Origin: a virus
Length of the DNA stretch: 59,246 nucleotides
IMG/VR virus record: IMGVR_UViG_3300029309_000034
Location: 1 to 59,246 of that record
Strand: one strand, 5' to 3'
Position 1 is the first letter of the stretch, and each line of letters opens with the position of its first letter. The position numbers and the translations under genes were made by a program. This document shows positions 49,708 through 56,567 of this stretch, in pieces. The notes under the pieces are model-generated. The model had not been told where the DNA came from. It searched no databases and was given only the letters and a program-made list of their open reading frames with translations.

Positions 49708-50895
49708 TTAATCATACTGCACGACAATACTTCCAGTCGTACCTTTAAAGTCTTTGTTACCCTTAACAATGTGTAGTGTGGGTGTAGACATATTCCAATC
49801 AATATCATGCTCCACCCAGCCGTCAGTAAACACAATGATTGCCTCTGCTTGTATTCGTTCCTTTGTGATGTATTCACTAACACAAGATAGTCTAGTGCCA
49901 CCACCACCCTCAACTTTAAGTACCTTGCTTATATTTTCGTATTGGTCTGGTCTGAATATCTGCTCACTACATACCTCATAATCCCACCACAATACTCGTA
50001 TTAAGTCTGGTGTAACTGTGTCTACGATACTCTGCAATTCGGTAGCAAAGATTGTCAGTTCTTCTTGACCGATACTTCCAGAAGTATCACATGCAATCAC
50101 CAGCTCACCTACACTTTCGTTTTCCATAGAGGGTAGATACAAGTCATTAGGTAACATTCGCTTGTTAAACTTTCGCCAAGTAAACTCGTCATTACCCTTA
50201 CAGGTTGATGATATAAACTCCCTCATCATTTCTCGCCAATCAAGTTTTGGCTCAAACAGTTCGTCAATAGCTCGTGGTATTTTCTTACCAAGTTTACCTG
50301 CAAGTATCCCACCCTCTTTGAGTGCGTTTTCAATTTTCTGTGTCATTTCTCTCTGTTCTTGAGGTGTCATAGTCTGACTGCTATCGCCAAAGTCGTGTTC
50401 ATCAAGAGGTTCAAGATTTCCCGTATGCTCACGGGAATTTCCATTTCCGTTTCCGTTTTCGTCTTTATCTTGTTCCTCTAAGTCTCGCAGTATCTCGTTG
50501 ACTGACCAATTATGATACTTCTCTTCATACAAACAACCATCGGGAAGTTTGCACAATGATGTATCCTCTAGGTGCACAATTACATCATTCACTACGTAAT
50601 CAGCACACACATTCATATGATATGGATTTTTCTTAAACTGTTGCTTAAACCTACTGACATGATTAAGTGCCACGTGCAAATTCTCGTGCAAGACCAATGC
50701 TCGTAGTTCTTCATCTGTCAGTCCCTCAACAAACTTTCTGCCATAGAATTTGTTGTAGCCGTCAGTCTTTGCAGTTGGACAATCATCTACAATCTCATTC
50801 TTACCCATGAGAATTATCCCAGAATACAATGCGGTTTCTGGGTGTTTCATCAGACTAATATGAGCTTTCTTTAGCCGTTCTTCGGTTGTTATCAT
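49708..50895 (-). CDS. Metallopeptidase-like/VWA domain protein (DUF2201-type), 395 aa
   Basis: I choose ATG 50895 (AGGAG seven bases upstream) over an earlier one. LVLHENLHVALNH (H70, E71, H74, H79) is an H-E-x-x-H-x4-H zinc-peptidase motif in an N-terminal domain of the DUF2201 type. The C-terminal domain is VWA with MIDAS D270-TSGS, then GGGGTRL and FTDGW. A disordered linker (about 140-180) contains a copy of the dispersed hairpin read as NSREHTGN. The upstream gene is a MoxR ATPase; such pairs act as metal-dependent chaperones or in conflict systems. Confidence 0.85.
   Translation of the reverse strand: MITTEERLKKAHISLMKHPETALYSGIILMGKNEIVDDCPTAKTDGYNKFYGRKFVEGLTDEELRALVLHENLHVALNHVSRFKQQFKKNPYHMNVCADYVVNDVIVHLEDTSLCKLPDGCLYEEKYHNWSVNEILRDLEEQDKDENGNGNGNSREHTGNLEPLDEHDFGDSSQTMTPQEQREMTQKIENALKEGGILAGKLGKKIPRAIDELFEPKLDWREMMREFISSTCKGNDEFTWRKFNKRMLPNDLYLPSMENESVGELVIACDTSGSIGQEELTIFATELQSIVDTVTPDLIRVLWWDYEVCSEQIFRPDQYENISKVLKVEGGGGTRLSCVSEYITKERIQAEAIIVFTDGWVEHDIDWNMSTPTLHIVKGNKDFKGTTGSIVVQYD
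50418..50437. repeat. Dispersed 20-bp hairpin, copy 3 (in CDS)
   Basis: TTCCCGT-ATGCTC-ACGGGAA inside the VWA gene, within the disordered Asp/Asn/Gly linker (residues 153-160). The frame differs from that of copy 1. Confidence 0.9.
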
Positions 50896-50914
50896 AATAT
50901 TTCTCCTATCATAA

Positions 50915-51979
50915 TTACATAATGTTAAAGTTATCCACAGCCCAGTCTGCAATCTCTTTGTTACCTCTAGCAATCTTGACTGTGCGTGAGTTTTTCATAA
51001 GCATAGTAAAGAAAATAGCTTGTATCTCATTACTCGCCATGCGATTGACAAACTTCATAAATGCAGTCAAGTCGCTTTGCTGTTTGACTTTATCAACAGC
51101 TTGGAACATCAACATCAGTTGAGCCGAAATACTTTCTGGCACAGGAGTTGACTCTGGCTCTTTGAGTACGTCATCAAAGGTCGGTAGCTCTTTCTCAAGT
51201 CGTAGAAAAGCCGACATATCAGCACTCGCACTCTGACCGATTGTGCCACTCAATGCACACATAGTTAGATTGTCGCCTAGCTTATCCCTGTTATCCACAA
51301 TCACACTAGCTTTTTCTAGTGAACGTGGACTGACAAAAGACAATATAGGTTTTTTTGGATTAAAAATGTAAGGATTATCCTCTTGCCCCTCGTCTCGGTA
51401 ACTCGCAAGACATCTAGCGAATGTATGTACGAATGCTCGTATCAAAGGACTAACTCCATTTTCAGTCGCCCATACTAGCCAATCTTCTACTTGTGGTTTT
51501 TGCATTTCCACAATGCACACTCTGTTACCAGCATGTGCCAATACTGAGTCGCCCAAACCGTCAGCTTGATTGTTAGAAGTACCAAACACAATACTTCCTT
51601 TTGGTAGAGGTGTATCACCTACAGTTCTTTCCAACATCATTCTAGTATAAAGTGTCTGACATAACCTAGGCGATTTCATAAACTCATCTAATAGTATGAA
51701 CTTAGGTTTATCACTATCAAGTTTAAACAATGAGCCAGTATAATTGTCTAATGTTTTAGTATTATGGTTAGGAATAGTCATAGCAATATCTGACATATCC
51801 TTGACTGGACAATCTACATAAATGTAGTCGTACTTATCTCCATATTTTTTCTCAATCGCTTTGAGTAAACTTGTCTTACCGCAACCAGGCTCACTCTGTA
51901 TGATTACTGTTAGCTTCTCTCCAATGGTGGGTATTAGAGTTTCACACTCTTTAATTGTTGCTCTTAATTGTATAGCCAT
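50915..51979 (-). CDS. MoxR-type AAA+ ATPase, 354 aa
   Basis: Walker A EPGCGKTS (30-37), Walker B FILLDEF, sensor 1 GTSN, a probable arginine finger (GNRV) and sensor 2 SPRSLEKAS identify an AAA+ ATPase of the MoxR/AAA_5 group. These form hexamers that work with VWA proteins, and the VWA partner is the next gene downstream (19-base gap). The start cassette is CAGGAGTAAAAACTATG. Two TTATCCACA words in it are coding coincidences. Confidence 0.9.
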   Translation of the reverse strand: MAIQLRATIKECETLIPTIGEKLTVIIQSEPGCGKTSLLKAIEKKYGDKYDYIYVDCPVKDMSDIAMTIPNHNTKTLDNYTGSLFKLDSDKPKFILLDEFMKSPRLCQTLYTRMMLERTVGDTPLPKGSIVFGTSNNQADGLGDSVLAHAGNRVCIVEMQKPQVEDWLVWATENGVSPLIRAFVHTFARCLASYRDEGQEDNPYIFNPKKPILSFVSPRSLEKASVIVDNRDKLGDNLTMCALSGTIGQSASADMSAFLRLEKELPTFDDVLKEPESTPVPESISAQLMLMFQAVDKVKQQSDLTAFMKFVNRMASNEIQAIFFTMLMKNSRTVKIARGNKEIADWAVDNFNIM

Positions 51980-51984
51980 AGTTT

Positions 51985-52131
51985 TTACTCCTGTGGTTTC
52001 CCACTATTTGAGGCATATCTGCCTGTTCTGTTTTCTAAGTCTTTCATATCTTGGTGTTGCAGTATCATTAGTAACCCAATAGCTGTTACTATCAATCCTA
52101 ATGCAAACCCTATTACAAACATCATTATCAT
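51985..52131 (-). CDS. Small membrane protein, 48 aa
   Basis: MIMMFVIGFALGLIVTAIGL followed by LMIL is one membrane segment with a short hydrophilic tail (QHQDMKDLENRTGRYASNSG). Hairpin copy 4 plus CAGGAGTAAAAACTATG precede it. Sits just upstream of the MoxR gene and may anchor that system; unproven. Confidence 0.65.
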   Translation of the reverse strand: MIMMFVIGFALGLIVTAIGLLMILQHQDMKDLENRTGRYASNSGKPQE

Positions 52132-52151
52132 AGTTTTTACTCCTGTGGTTT

Positions 52152-52171
52152 TTCCCGTATGCTGACGGGAA
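52152..52171. repeat. Dispersed 20-bp hairpin, copy 4
   Basis: TTCCCGT-ATGCTG-ACGGGAA, intergenic, followed on the minus strand by AAAACCACAGGAGTAAAAAC and the ATG of the 48-residue gene. The start of the MoxR gene carries the same context without the full hairpin. Confidence 0.9.
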
Positions 52172-52172
52172 T

Positions 52173-52628
52173 TTAAGTTATTAATTTATTGTCTGGGTCG
52201 AATGTAAGCTCAAATACTTCAATATAAGGTTTTGATATACAAGCCAAGTTGTAACCCATATCACCATAGCACTCTTCCACTAAGTCAGAAGTTTCTTCAC
52301 CCACTCGTAGAAAACAAGCCGACATTCCAAACTTATCGTCCTCGCAGTAATGACTTGCTTTACCGATAATACAATTATAACTCTGTACCCATTCATCTGT
52401 GTCGTACCACTTGACATCTTGAAAATGCACATACAAAGAGCAGTTTTTCATATCAATCCCATTTTCCCCAAGCTCCTCGTGCTTTTTGCCATTCATAAGT
52501 TCACGCATAGCCATATCACATTTAGGGTCAGATTTAAGTTCAGCGATAAACAAGTGCCAATTCCTAACACTTTCCTTATCATTGTCATCCATTTGTACAG
52601 CTATACAAACTTCACTACGATATCCCAT
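52173..52628 (-). CDS. Conserved phage protein (MGYRS-type), 151 aa
   Basis: Opens MGYRSEVCIAV and contains FQDVKWYDTDEWVQSY, features of a hypothetical protein family spread in T4-like and other phages. No known function. Alpha/beta composition, several Cys. No hairpin directly before it. Confidence 0.75.
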   Translation of the reverse strand: MGYRSEVCIAVQMDDNDKESVRNWHLFIAELKSDPKCDMAMRELMNGKKHEELGENGIDMKNCSLYVHFQDVKWYDTDEWVQSYNCIIGKASHYCEDDKFGMSACFLRVGEETSDLVEECYGDMGYNLACISKPYIEVFELTFDPDNKLIT

Positions 52629-52629
52629 A

Positions 52630-52737
52630 CTAACCCCCTATGCTACGCATGTAGACTGTTACAGCACAAGATACCACCACTAACAAGGGTATAAGTGCTA
52701 TAATCGTTAACTTAAAATATATTATTAGTTTATCCAT
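52630..52737 (-). CDS. Small membrane peptide, 35 aa
   Basis: AGGAGAGTGAAA before ATG; MDKLIIYFKLTIIALIPLLV then VVSCAVTVYM is a single membrane segment. It overlaps the end of the next upstream gene by 8 bases and precedes the MGYRS gene by one base. Function unknown. Confidence 0.6.
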   Translation of the reverse strand: MDKLIIYFKLTIIALIPLLVVVSCAVTVYMRSIGG

Positions 52738-52840
52738 TTTCACTCTCCTGTTGTTCTAACTTCAAAAGTTCATTAGCATACTCAAGTTCATAATCGTATT
52801 CTTCGTCATTGTCTTGATATTGAAACACTTCTTTACTCAT
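52730..52840 (-). CDS. Small acidic peptide, 36 aa
   Basis: GAGGTAAACTATG start, MSKEVFQYQDNDEEYDYELE and a short helix. Overlaps the 35-residue membrane peptide gene. The ribosome sites and tight packing argue it is real; function unknown. Confidence 0.55.
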   Translation of the reverse strand: MSKEVFQYQDNDEEYDYELEYANELLKLEQQESENG

Positions 52841-52843
52841 AGT

Positions 52844-53110
52844 TTACCTCTCTGATTTTTTAGATAATACATTGTATGTTTTAGGTGGTGCGACTTTCTG
52901 ATATGGTTGGAACCAATTAATATGTCCTTTGACTGCACCGACTAATTCTGGTTTATCCCATGGTTCTCTGTCCCTATATTCTGGTGTTGCGGACATTAAT
53001 TGCTCGAACATTCCATCAATATCCTCTTGCGTGTGTATGTTGCCGTCTGGATACACATGTAAAAATCCAAGTACATTATCGTCTTTTACTACTAAAGTTA
53101 ATTTTGACAT
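52844..53110 (-). CDS. Small unknown protein, 88 aa
   Basis: GAGAGGTAAATATA before ATG. NVLGFLHVYPDGNIHTQEDIDGMFEQLM and INWFQPYQKVAPPKTYNV; alpha/beta. Not recognised. Confidence 0.65.
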   Translation of the reverse strand: MSKLTLVVKDDNVLGFLHVYPDGNIHTQEDIDGMFEQLMSATPEYRDREPWDKPELVGAVKGHINWFQPYQKVAPPKTYNVLSKKSER

Positions 53111-53128
53111 TATATTTACCTCTCTGTG

Positions 53129-53299
53129 TTAAGTTTGTTTGTTGTCATCTTTACCCCCTTGCACATACTCATGCAATATTTTGATTTGTTCCTCTCTCGT
53201 AAAACTTTTAGCTATGTATTGTTTGAGTGCTATTTCATACTCTTCTTTAGTTACATTAGGTCTATTCATCTCCCACCATAGATATGCAAAGTCAGTCAT
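53129..53299 (-). CDS. Small unknown protein, 56 aa
   Basis: GAGGTGAAAGATG start; MTDFAYLWWEMNRPNVTKEE, helical (EYEIALKQYIAKSFTREEQIK). Overlaps the upstream gene by 8 bases. Not recognised. Confidence 0.65.
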   Translation of the reverse strand: MTDFAYLWWEMNRPNVTKEEYEIALKQYIAKSFTREEQIKILHEYVQGGKDDNKQT

Positions 53300-53444
53300 C
53301 TTTCACCTCTTCGTCATCTATTATCTCTACATCAAAATCACCTGCAAAACTTGTGGCTAACTCAATAGCGTTTTCTATGTAATTGTCATCATCTTTTACT
53401 TCAACATCTTTATAAACTCTTACTGTTATGTACTCTTCACTCAT
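53292..53444 (-). CDS. Small acidic protein, 50 aa
   Basis: ATGAGTGAAGAG start overlapping the previous gene; MSEEYITVRVYKDVEVKDDD then acidic C-terminus (VEIIDDEEVKDD). Beta-alpha-beta outline. Unknown function; strongly acidic composition could suit a DNA mimic, speculative. Confidence 0.6.
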   Translation of the reverse strand: MSEEYITVRVYKDVEVKDDDNYIENAIELATSFAGDFDVEIIDDEEVKDD

Positions 53445-53868
53445 CTGTAAAATTCTCCCATTCGTCTGGTATTAATTGTTTAATATCTATTTTAAATCCT
53501 TCTTCCATATTATTGTAAAGATAGTCTGCAATTTTTCGGACTACTTTAACTGTCACATATTTATATCTTAAGTCCATTCGTAAAAGAATTTCTGTAGTCT
53601 GCTGTGACACTTCTGTAAACCTTCCAAACTCATTAAATCGTATTGAGTGTTTTTTCAAATATTGTACTAATACTGAAGTATCTACTTTTATTCTTGTGAA
53701 TGACCCCGAAATGTACCTACCCTTATTTTTTAATTTATATCTTTGCCTAACTATTGGGTGTTGTCTTTTAGGTTCATCAATATCGTTATAATTTTTATGG
53801 TGTTTCATTTGTATATTTTTCATTTGTATACCTAATTTTGTATTAATTTCGGTAGTTAAAATATTCAT
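53437..53868 (-). CDS. HTH DNA-binding protein, 143 aa
   Basis: LKKHSIRFNEFGRFTEVSQQ then TTEILLRMDLRYKYVTVKVVRKIADYL follows the Cro/CI-type five-helix pattern (residues about 70-118): E/F-G-x-x-x-x-VS spaced to the final I-A-D-Y-L. Basic N-terminal extension. It overlaps the zinc-ribbon gene by ATGA. A candidate regulator for the operators in 54.5-57 kb; inferred. Confidence 0.65.
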   Translation of the reverse strand: MNILTTEINTKLGIQMKNIQMKHHKNYNDIDEPKRQHPIVRQRYKLKNKGRYISGSFTRIKVDTSVLVQYLKKHSIRFNEFGRFTEVSQQTTEILLRMDLRYKYVTVKVVRKIADYLYNNMEEGFKIDIKQLIPDEWENFTDE

Positions 53869-54080
53869 CTGTGAAATCCCCCTTTGTTGTTAATACCCTT
53901 TAAGTCTTTTAAGTCGCTAACTACAACATAGTTGGATTTGTGCATAGGTGCGATTGTGTGCTTTACTTTTCTGGCTTGAGTTTCCCCACAATCTAGGCAG
54001 GTGGTGAACCCTGCCTCTAATCGTTTCTTGCTGTAATATGCACCACAGCTAGAACAGATTGCTTTCATTGATTTACTCAT
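53865..54080 (-). CDS. DksA/TraR-like zinc-finger protein, 71 aa
   Basis: C9-x2-C12 ... C28-x2-C31 with YYSKKRLEAGFTTCLDCGE, resembling the zinc finger of TraR/DksA proteins (…RLEA…C-x-D-C). The remainder HTIAPMHKSNYVVVSDLKDL then KGINNKGG recurs in phages. It might act on host RNA polymerase, but it lacks the DksA coiled coil. Hairpin copy 5 and GGGAGTAAAAACTATG precede it. Confidence 0.65.
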   Translation of the reverse strand: MSKSMKAICSSCGAYYSKKRLEAGFTTCLDCGETQARKVKHTIAPMHKSNYVVVSDLKDLKGINNKGGFHR

Positions 54081-54099
54081 AGTTTTTACTCCCGTGATT

Positions 54100-54119
54100 T
54101 TCCCGTATGCTGACGGGAA
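54100..54119. repeat. Dispersed 20-bp hairpin, copy 5
   Basis: TTCCCGT-ATGCTG-ACGGGAA, identical to copy 4, in the 42-base gap before the zinc-finger gene. Confidence 0.9.
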
Positions 54120-54122
54120 TTG

Positions 54123-54497
54123 TTATCTTGTTAAGAATGCGACCTCTTGTGTTGCTTTGCGTTCCATATACCTCATCATAGAGCCACATCTTATATACTC
54201 TTTCATTTCGGCAGTATCTAGCCAACAATGTATTTTCTCATTAGGTCTACATTGTGATTGATGTTTTGAAGTTGAAGATGAATAGCTACCTTGATTGCCT
54301 ATCCATATCCCAGCTTGTCGGTCATAGATGTACATAGGAAAATGATATCCATAGCTATATACGACATATAACCCTTCATCATCAAAGGATACTTTATTTT
54401 CTGCAAAGATACTTGCGTCAGCATATCTATTATATGAGCCCTTAAATTCTTTCAGCTCGTTGACATATTTTTTTGCGTTTTTATTTGCTACTCTCAT
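54123..54497 (-). CDS. Conserved phage protein of unknown function, 124 aa
   Basis: YVVYSYGYHFPMYIYDRQAG, WIGNQGSYSSSTSKHQSQCRP follow a pattern (SYG-x-H-x-P-M-x-x-x-D, then YS-x-T/S-T-S-x-H-x-x-Q) found in many phage genomes without assigned function. First gene of the long early string; hairpin copy 6 and CAGGAGCAAAACTATG precede it. Confidence 0.75.
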   Translation of the reverse strand: MRVANKNAKKYVNELKEFKGSYNRYADASIFAENKVSFDDEGLYVVYSYGYHFPMYIYDRQAGIWIGNQGSYSSSTSKHQSQCRPNEKIHCWLDTAEMKEYIRCGSMMRYMERKATQEVAFLTR

Positions 54498-54515
54498 AGT
54501 TTTGCTCCTGTAATT

Positions 54516-54535
54516 TTCCCGTTAGCTTACGGGAA
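54516..54535. repeat. Dispersed 20-bp hairpin, copy 6
   Basis: TTCCCGT-TAGCTT-ACGGGAA, same loop as copy 2, 19 bases before the 124-residue gene. Confidence 0.9.
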
Positions 54536-54678
54536 TAGTTAGTTAATATTAGTCGTCTGGTTTTTAAATATATTTGTACCATTATGACTATTATACTATA
54601 GGTCAAGTGATAAGTACAGTGTTCTGCACTTTTAATACAATCTAAATGAGCTGATGTTTTTCACTATCCTAACATGAC

Positions 54679-54714
54679 TACTACACTAACTACACCAACT
54701 ACATCAACCACATC
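54679..54714. repeat. 9-bp iteron-like repeats
   Basis: AACTACACC (54688), AACTACATC (54697) and AACCACATC (54706) follow directly on each other, with a weaker copy at 54679. Possible protein-binding iterons. Confidence 0.65.
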
Positions 54715-54765
54715 AACCTGTGATTATCCTGCGGACATCAGGTCAGGGTTAGTGTTATGTATCGC

Positions 54766-54930
54766 TGTAAACTTTTGCTGTTGGTATAAACTCAGGCTCT
54801 TCTGCCTAGCCATAAAACTAAGTTTTTTGTTATTGTGAACTTTTGTTGGTGGTGTAAAACTGTTTCATCATCTCCTTGTTTATTCTGTATGTTTTTTATG
54901 AGTGTAAACTTTTGTTGGTGGTGTAAAACT
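54766..54930. repeat. Three 28-bp direct repeats with 41-bp spacers
   Basis: Repeats at 54766-54792 (27 bp, diverged), 54834-54861 and 54903-54930; the last two differ at one base. The core is AAACTTTTGTTGGTGGTG. Both spacers are 41 bp and unrelated to each other. CRISPR-like in geometry but too few units and no cas genes; more likely binding sites. Confidence 0.7.
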
Positions 54931-55119
54931 CTACGGCTCGTATACGTCCAGCGTCTTAAGTTATCTATTGTAGTATACATCTGACTGCGATTAAAACTTA
55001 AAGGTCGATTCCCATTGTTCAGACTCTAACTTTGTGTCTTTCTCCCTATCTAAATGTTACTCTCATAAAAACTTAATAGAGGCTACGATGCTAGATAGTG
55101 TCGCTTTCTGCTAGTTTTC

Positions 55120-55135
55120 CCCGTAAATTTACGGG
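55120..55135. repeat. Dispersed hairpin, copy 7 (variant)
   Basis: CCCGT-AAATTT-ACGGG is a perfect 16-bp palindrome within TTCCCCGT...ACGGGAA; an extra C breaks the outer pairs. Confidence 0.8.
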
Positions 55136-55166
55136 AATCTGCGGTTCACGGTTCACAAAGGGGTCA

Positions 55167-55484
55167 ACTTTACATATAGAACTGGAACCGAACATTTTGT
55201 CGAGCTGTAGTCAGACTTAAGTGTCTGTTTTATTTAAAGTATAGTATAGTATATATTAAGTTTATTTTAGTAATTTTATGGTCGGTTCCATAGTTCCTAT
55301 CTTTTTTATAGGACAAATCCTTTTTGCTACAAATACTACACCGCAAAAATCAGAGGCACGACTCCAAGTAATTTAAAAAACTTCTCACTATCTAAATAAA
55401 ATAGGAACTACGGAACTGGTCTTATATATCAAGCACTTAAGTAGGAACCAAAAAAGGAACTGAAGTACTTTACATATAGAACTG
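55167..55484. repeat. 18-bp direct repeat exactly 300 bp apart
   Basis: ACTTTACATATAGAACTG occurs at 55167-55184 and 55467-55484. Its first 13 bases also occur inverted at 56706-56718. Between the copies lie several GGAACC/GGAACT words in both directions. Confidence 0.75.
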
Positions 55485-55579
55485 AACCTCACTATCCACA
55501 TAGACCCACTATCTAACTGATAACTGGTGTTAAAAGTCTTGCTGAGGTTTTTCAAAAAAAATTCTAAAAAATTTTAGAC

Positions 55580-55613
55580 AAAAAAACCCCCGTATACTCA
55601 TAATATACAGGGG
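55580..55613 (-). terminator. Rho-independent terminator after the 220-residue gene
   Basis: On the minus strand CCCC...GTATA loop TATAC...GGGG forms a stem (55587-55613) followed by seven Us (55586-55580). It isolates the 56302-55640 transcript from the downstream early genes. Confidence 0.8.
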
Positions 55614-55639
55614 AAAAATAACTTCCATGTTAGTCCTAA

Positions 55640-56302
55640 TTATTCAATTACTTGAATATCGTTCTCATCTTTGAATTTTTGGATTTTATCCGCAATAACC
55701 TGTAAATCATTTTTAATAATTTTGTAAAATAATTTTTCATTTGCGGAATGTAAATCCTTATTTTTATCTAGTAAAGCATTAATTACAGGCGTTGAGGTTC
55801 TTGTAATATTTTTATCTAGATTGACAACAAGATGCTGTTTGATGGTGTTTTTCTTACTTTCACCTTTAGCCCTATTTTGTAATTTAGTAAACTTTCTTTT
55901 CATATTGCCGTCAGCATTTTCCAAAATACCACGTTCGGACTTATCGCCTACTTTATAACCTTTTAGAGTATTTGCGATTTCTTCAGTATATTTTGGTTTT
56001 CCTTTACCATCTGTTACTTTTAGAAAATCACCCTTTGAAAGTGGCAAGTCAAACATATCAACCTTGTTAGTAATAACATACTTGCTAATGTCTTCATCTT
56101 CCATGTAAACATTGATTTTAATAACAGAATGTAAGTCAACATCTACTTTTTTAAGTTCTCTCATACTTGAAACTTCAAGTAATGCAGGGTTACTTATTGC
56201 CATTTTTTGAGCTACACCCGTAGCTAGAATATCACTATCTTCAGAATTTTTTAAATGGTTACTGAAATTTTCCATTTGTTTATATAAGTTTTTAATACTC
56301 AT
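55640..56302 (-). CDS. Unknown early protein, 220 aa
   Basis: A single-gene transcript with its own promoter (56402-56429), operator-like repeat, hairpin copy 8 in the leader, GAGGGAATAAAA ribosome site and terminator. The protein is Lys/Asp/Asn-rich, helical at both ends, with a middle part SVIKINVYMEDEDISKYVIT and LKGYKVGDKSERGILENADG. I recognise no family. The elaborate individual control suggests a regulator or host-takeover protein. Confidence 0.75.
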   Translation of the reverse strand: MSIKNLYKQMENFSNHLKNSEDSDILATGVAQKMAISNPALLEVSSMRELKKVDVDLHSVIKINVYMEDEDISKYVITNKVDMFDLPLSKGDFLKVTDGKGKPKYTEEIANTLKGYKVGDKSERGILENADGNMKRKFTKLQNRAKGESKKNTIKQHLVVNLDKNITRTSTPVINALLDKNKDLHSANEKLFYKIIKNDLQVIADKIQKFKDENDIQVIE

Positions 56303-56337
56303 TTTTATTCCCTCGTTTTAAAAGTTTAAGTTTAAAT

Positions 56338-56357
56338 TTCCCGTATGTTGACGGGAA
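56338..56357. repeat. Dispersed 20-bp hairpin, copy 8
   Basis: TTCCCGT-ATGTTG-ACGGGAA in the leader of the 220-residue gene, about 36 bases before its ATG. Confidence 0.9.
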
Positions 56358-56362
56358 ACCCC

Positions 56363-56396
56363 GTATAGTGAAATACAACTTTATTAATCACTATAC
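56363..56396. promoter_or_regulatory. Operator-like inverted repeat
   Basis: GTATAGTGA (56363-56371) and TCACTATAC (56388-56396) are perfect 9-bp arms across 16 bp, directly downstream of the promoter at 56402-56429. The arm word recurs as TACTATAC at 56401. A dimeric repressor site or leader hairpin is likely. Confidence 0.6.
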
Positions 56397-56401
56397 CTTT
56401 T

Positions 56402-56429
56402 ACTATACACGAATGTATATAATTTACAA
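56402..56429 (-). promoter_or_regulatory. Promoter for the 220-residue gene
   Basis: On the minus strand TTGTAA (56429-56424), a 16-bp spacer and TATAGT (56407-56402). The predicted transcript begins at about 56395, inside the operator-like repeat. Confidence 0.55.
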
Positions 56430-56511
56430 TAGTAGAACACAAAAAAACTAAAATAAATGAGCCGTAAAAACTGGCGATGTAAGTTGTTGATTTTATTAAG
56501 AAATCCCGAAA

Positions 56512-56560
56512 GTATCCACAAGTTATCCACAGAGTTATCCACAGAATAATTTAAATTATT
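56512..56560. other. Candidate replication origin: DnaA boxes plus AT palindrome
   Basis: Two perfect DnaA boxes TTATCCACA (56523-56531, 56535-56543) and one near-match GTATCCACA (56512-56520) lie in tandem at 11-12 bp spacing on the same strand, followed at once by a perfect 16-bp AT palindrome AATAATTTAAATTATT (56545-56560). This resembles a small origin with an unwinding element. The hairpin copy 9 follows. Confidence 0.6.
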
Positions 56561-56567
56561 TTAAGAA

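Larger units (their letters stand above)
54536..55639. other. Non-coding regulatory region, about 1.1 kb
   Basis: I find no convincing gene here; a 62-codon minus-strand frame at 54792-54980 merely reads through direct repeats and lacks a ribosome site. The region contains 9-bp and 28-bp direct repeats, hairpin copy 7, repeated words TCACTATCTA, GGAAC(C/T) and ACTTTACATATAG, and a minus-strand terminator at its right edge. TATAAT (54595-54590, minus) near the left end may be the -10 of a promoter for the genes starting at 54497. Confidence 0.6.

Noticed and set aside
50931-51299. TTATCCACA words at 50931 and 51291 as extra DnaA boxes of an origin
   Set aside because: They are isolated, 360 bp apart and inside the MoxR coding frame, where they encode Val-Asp-Asn; no AT-rich element beside them.
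54766-54930. True CRISPR array
   Set aside because: Only three units, one degenerate, no cas genes or leader, and no dyad in the repeat; kept as direct repeats.
54792-54980. 62-codon minus-strand ORF with repeated VLHHQQKFT
   Set aside because: The repeated peptide is just the 28-bp direct repeats read through; no ribosome site and no other coding signal.
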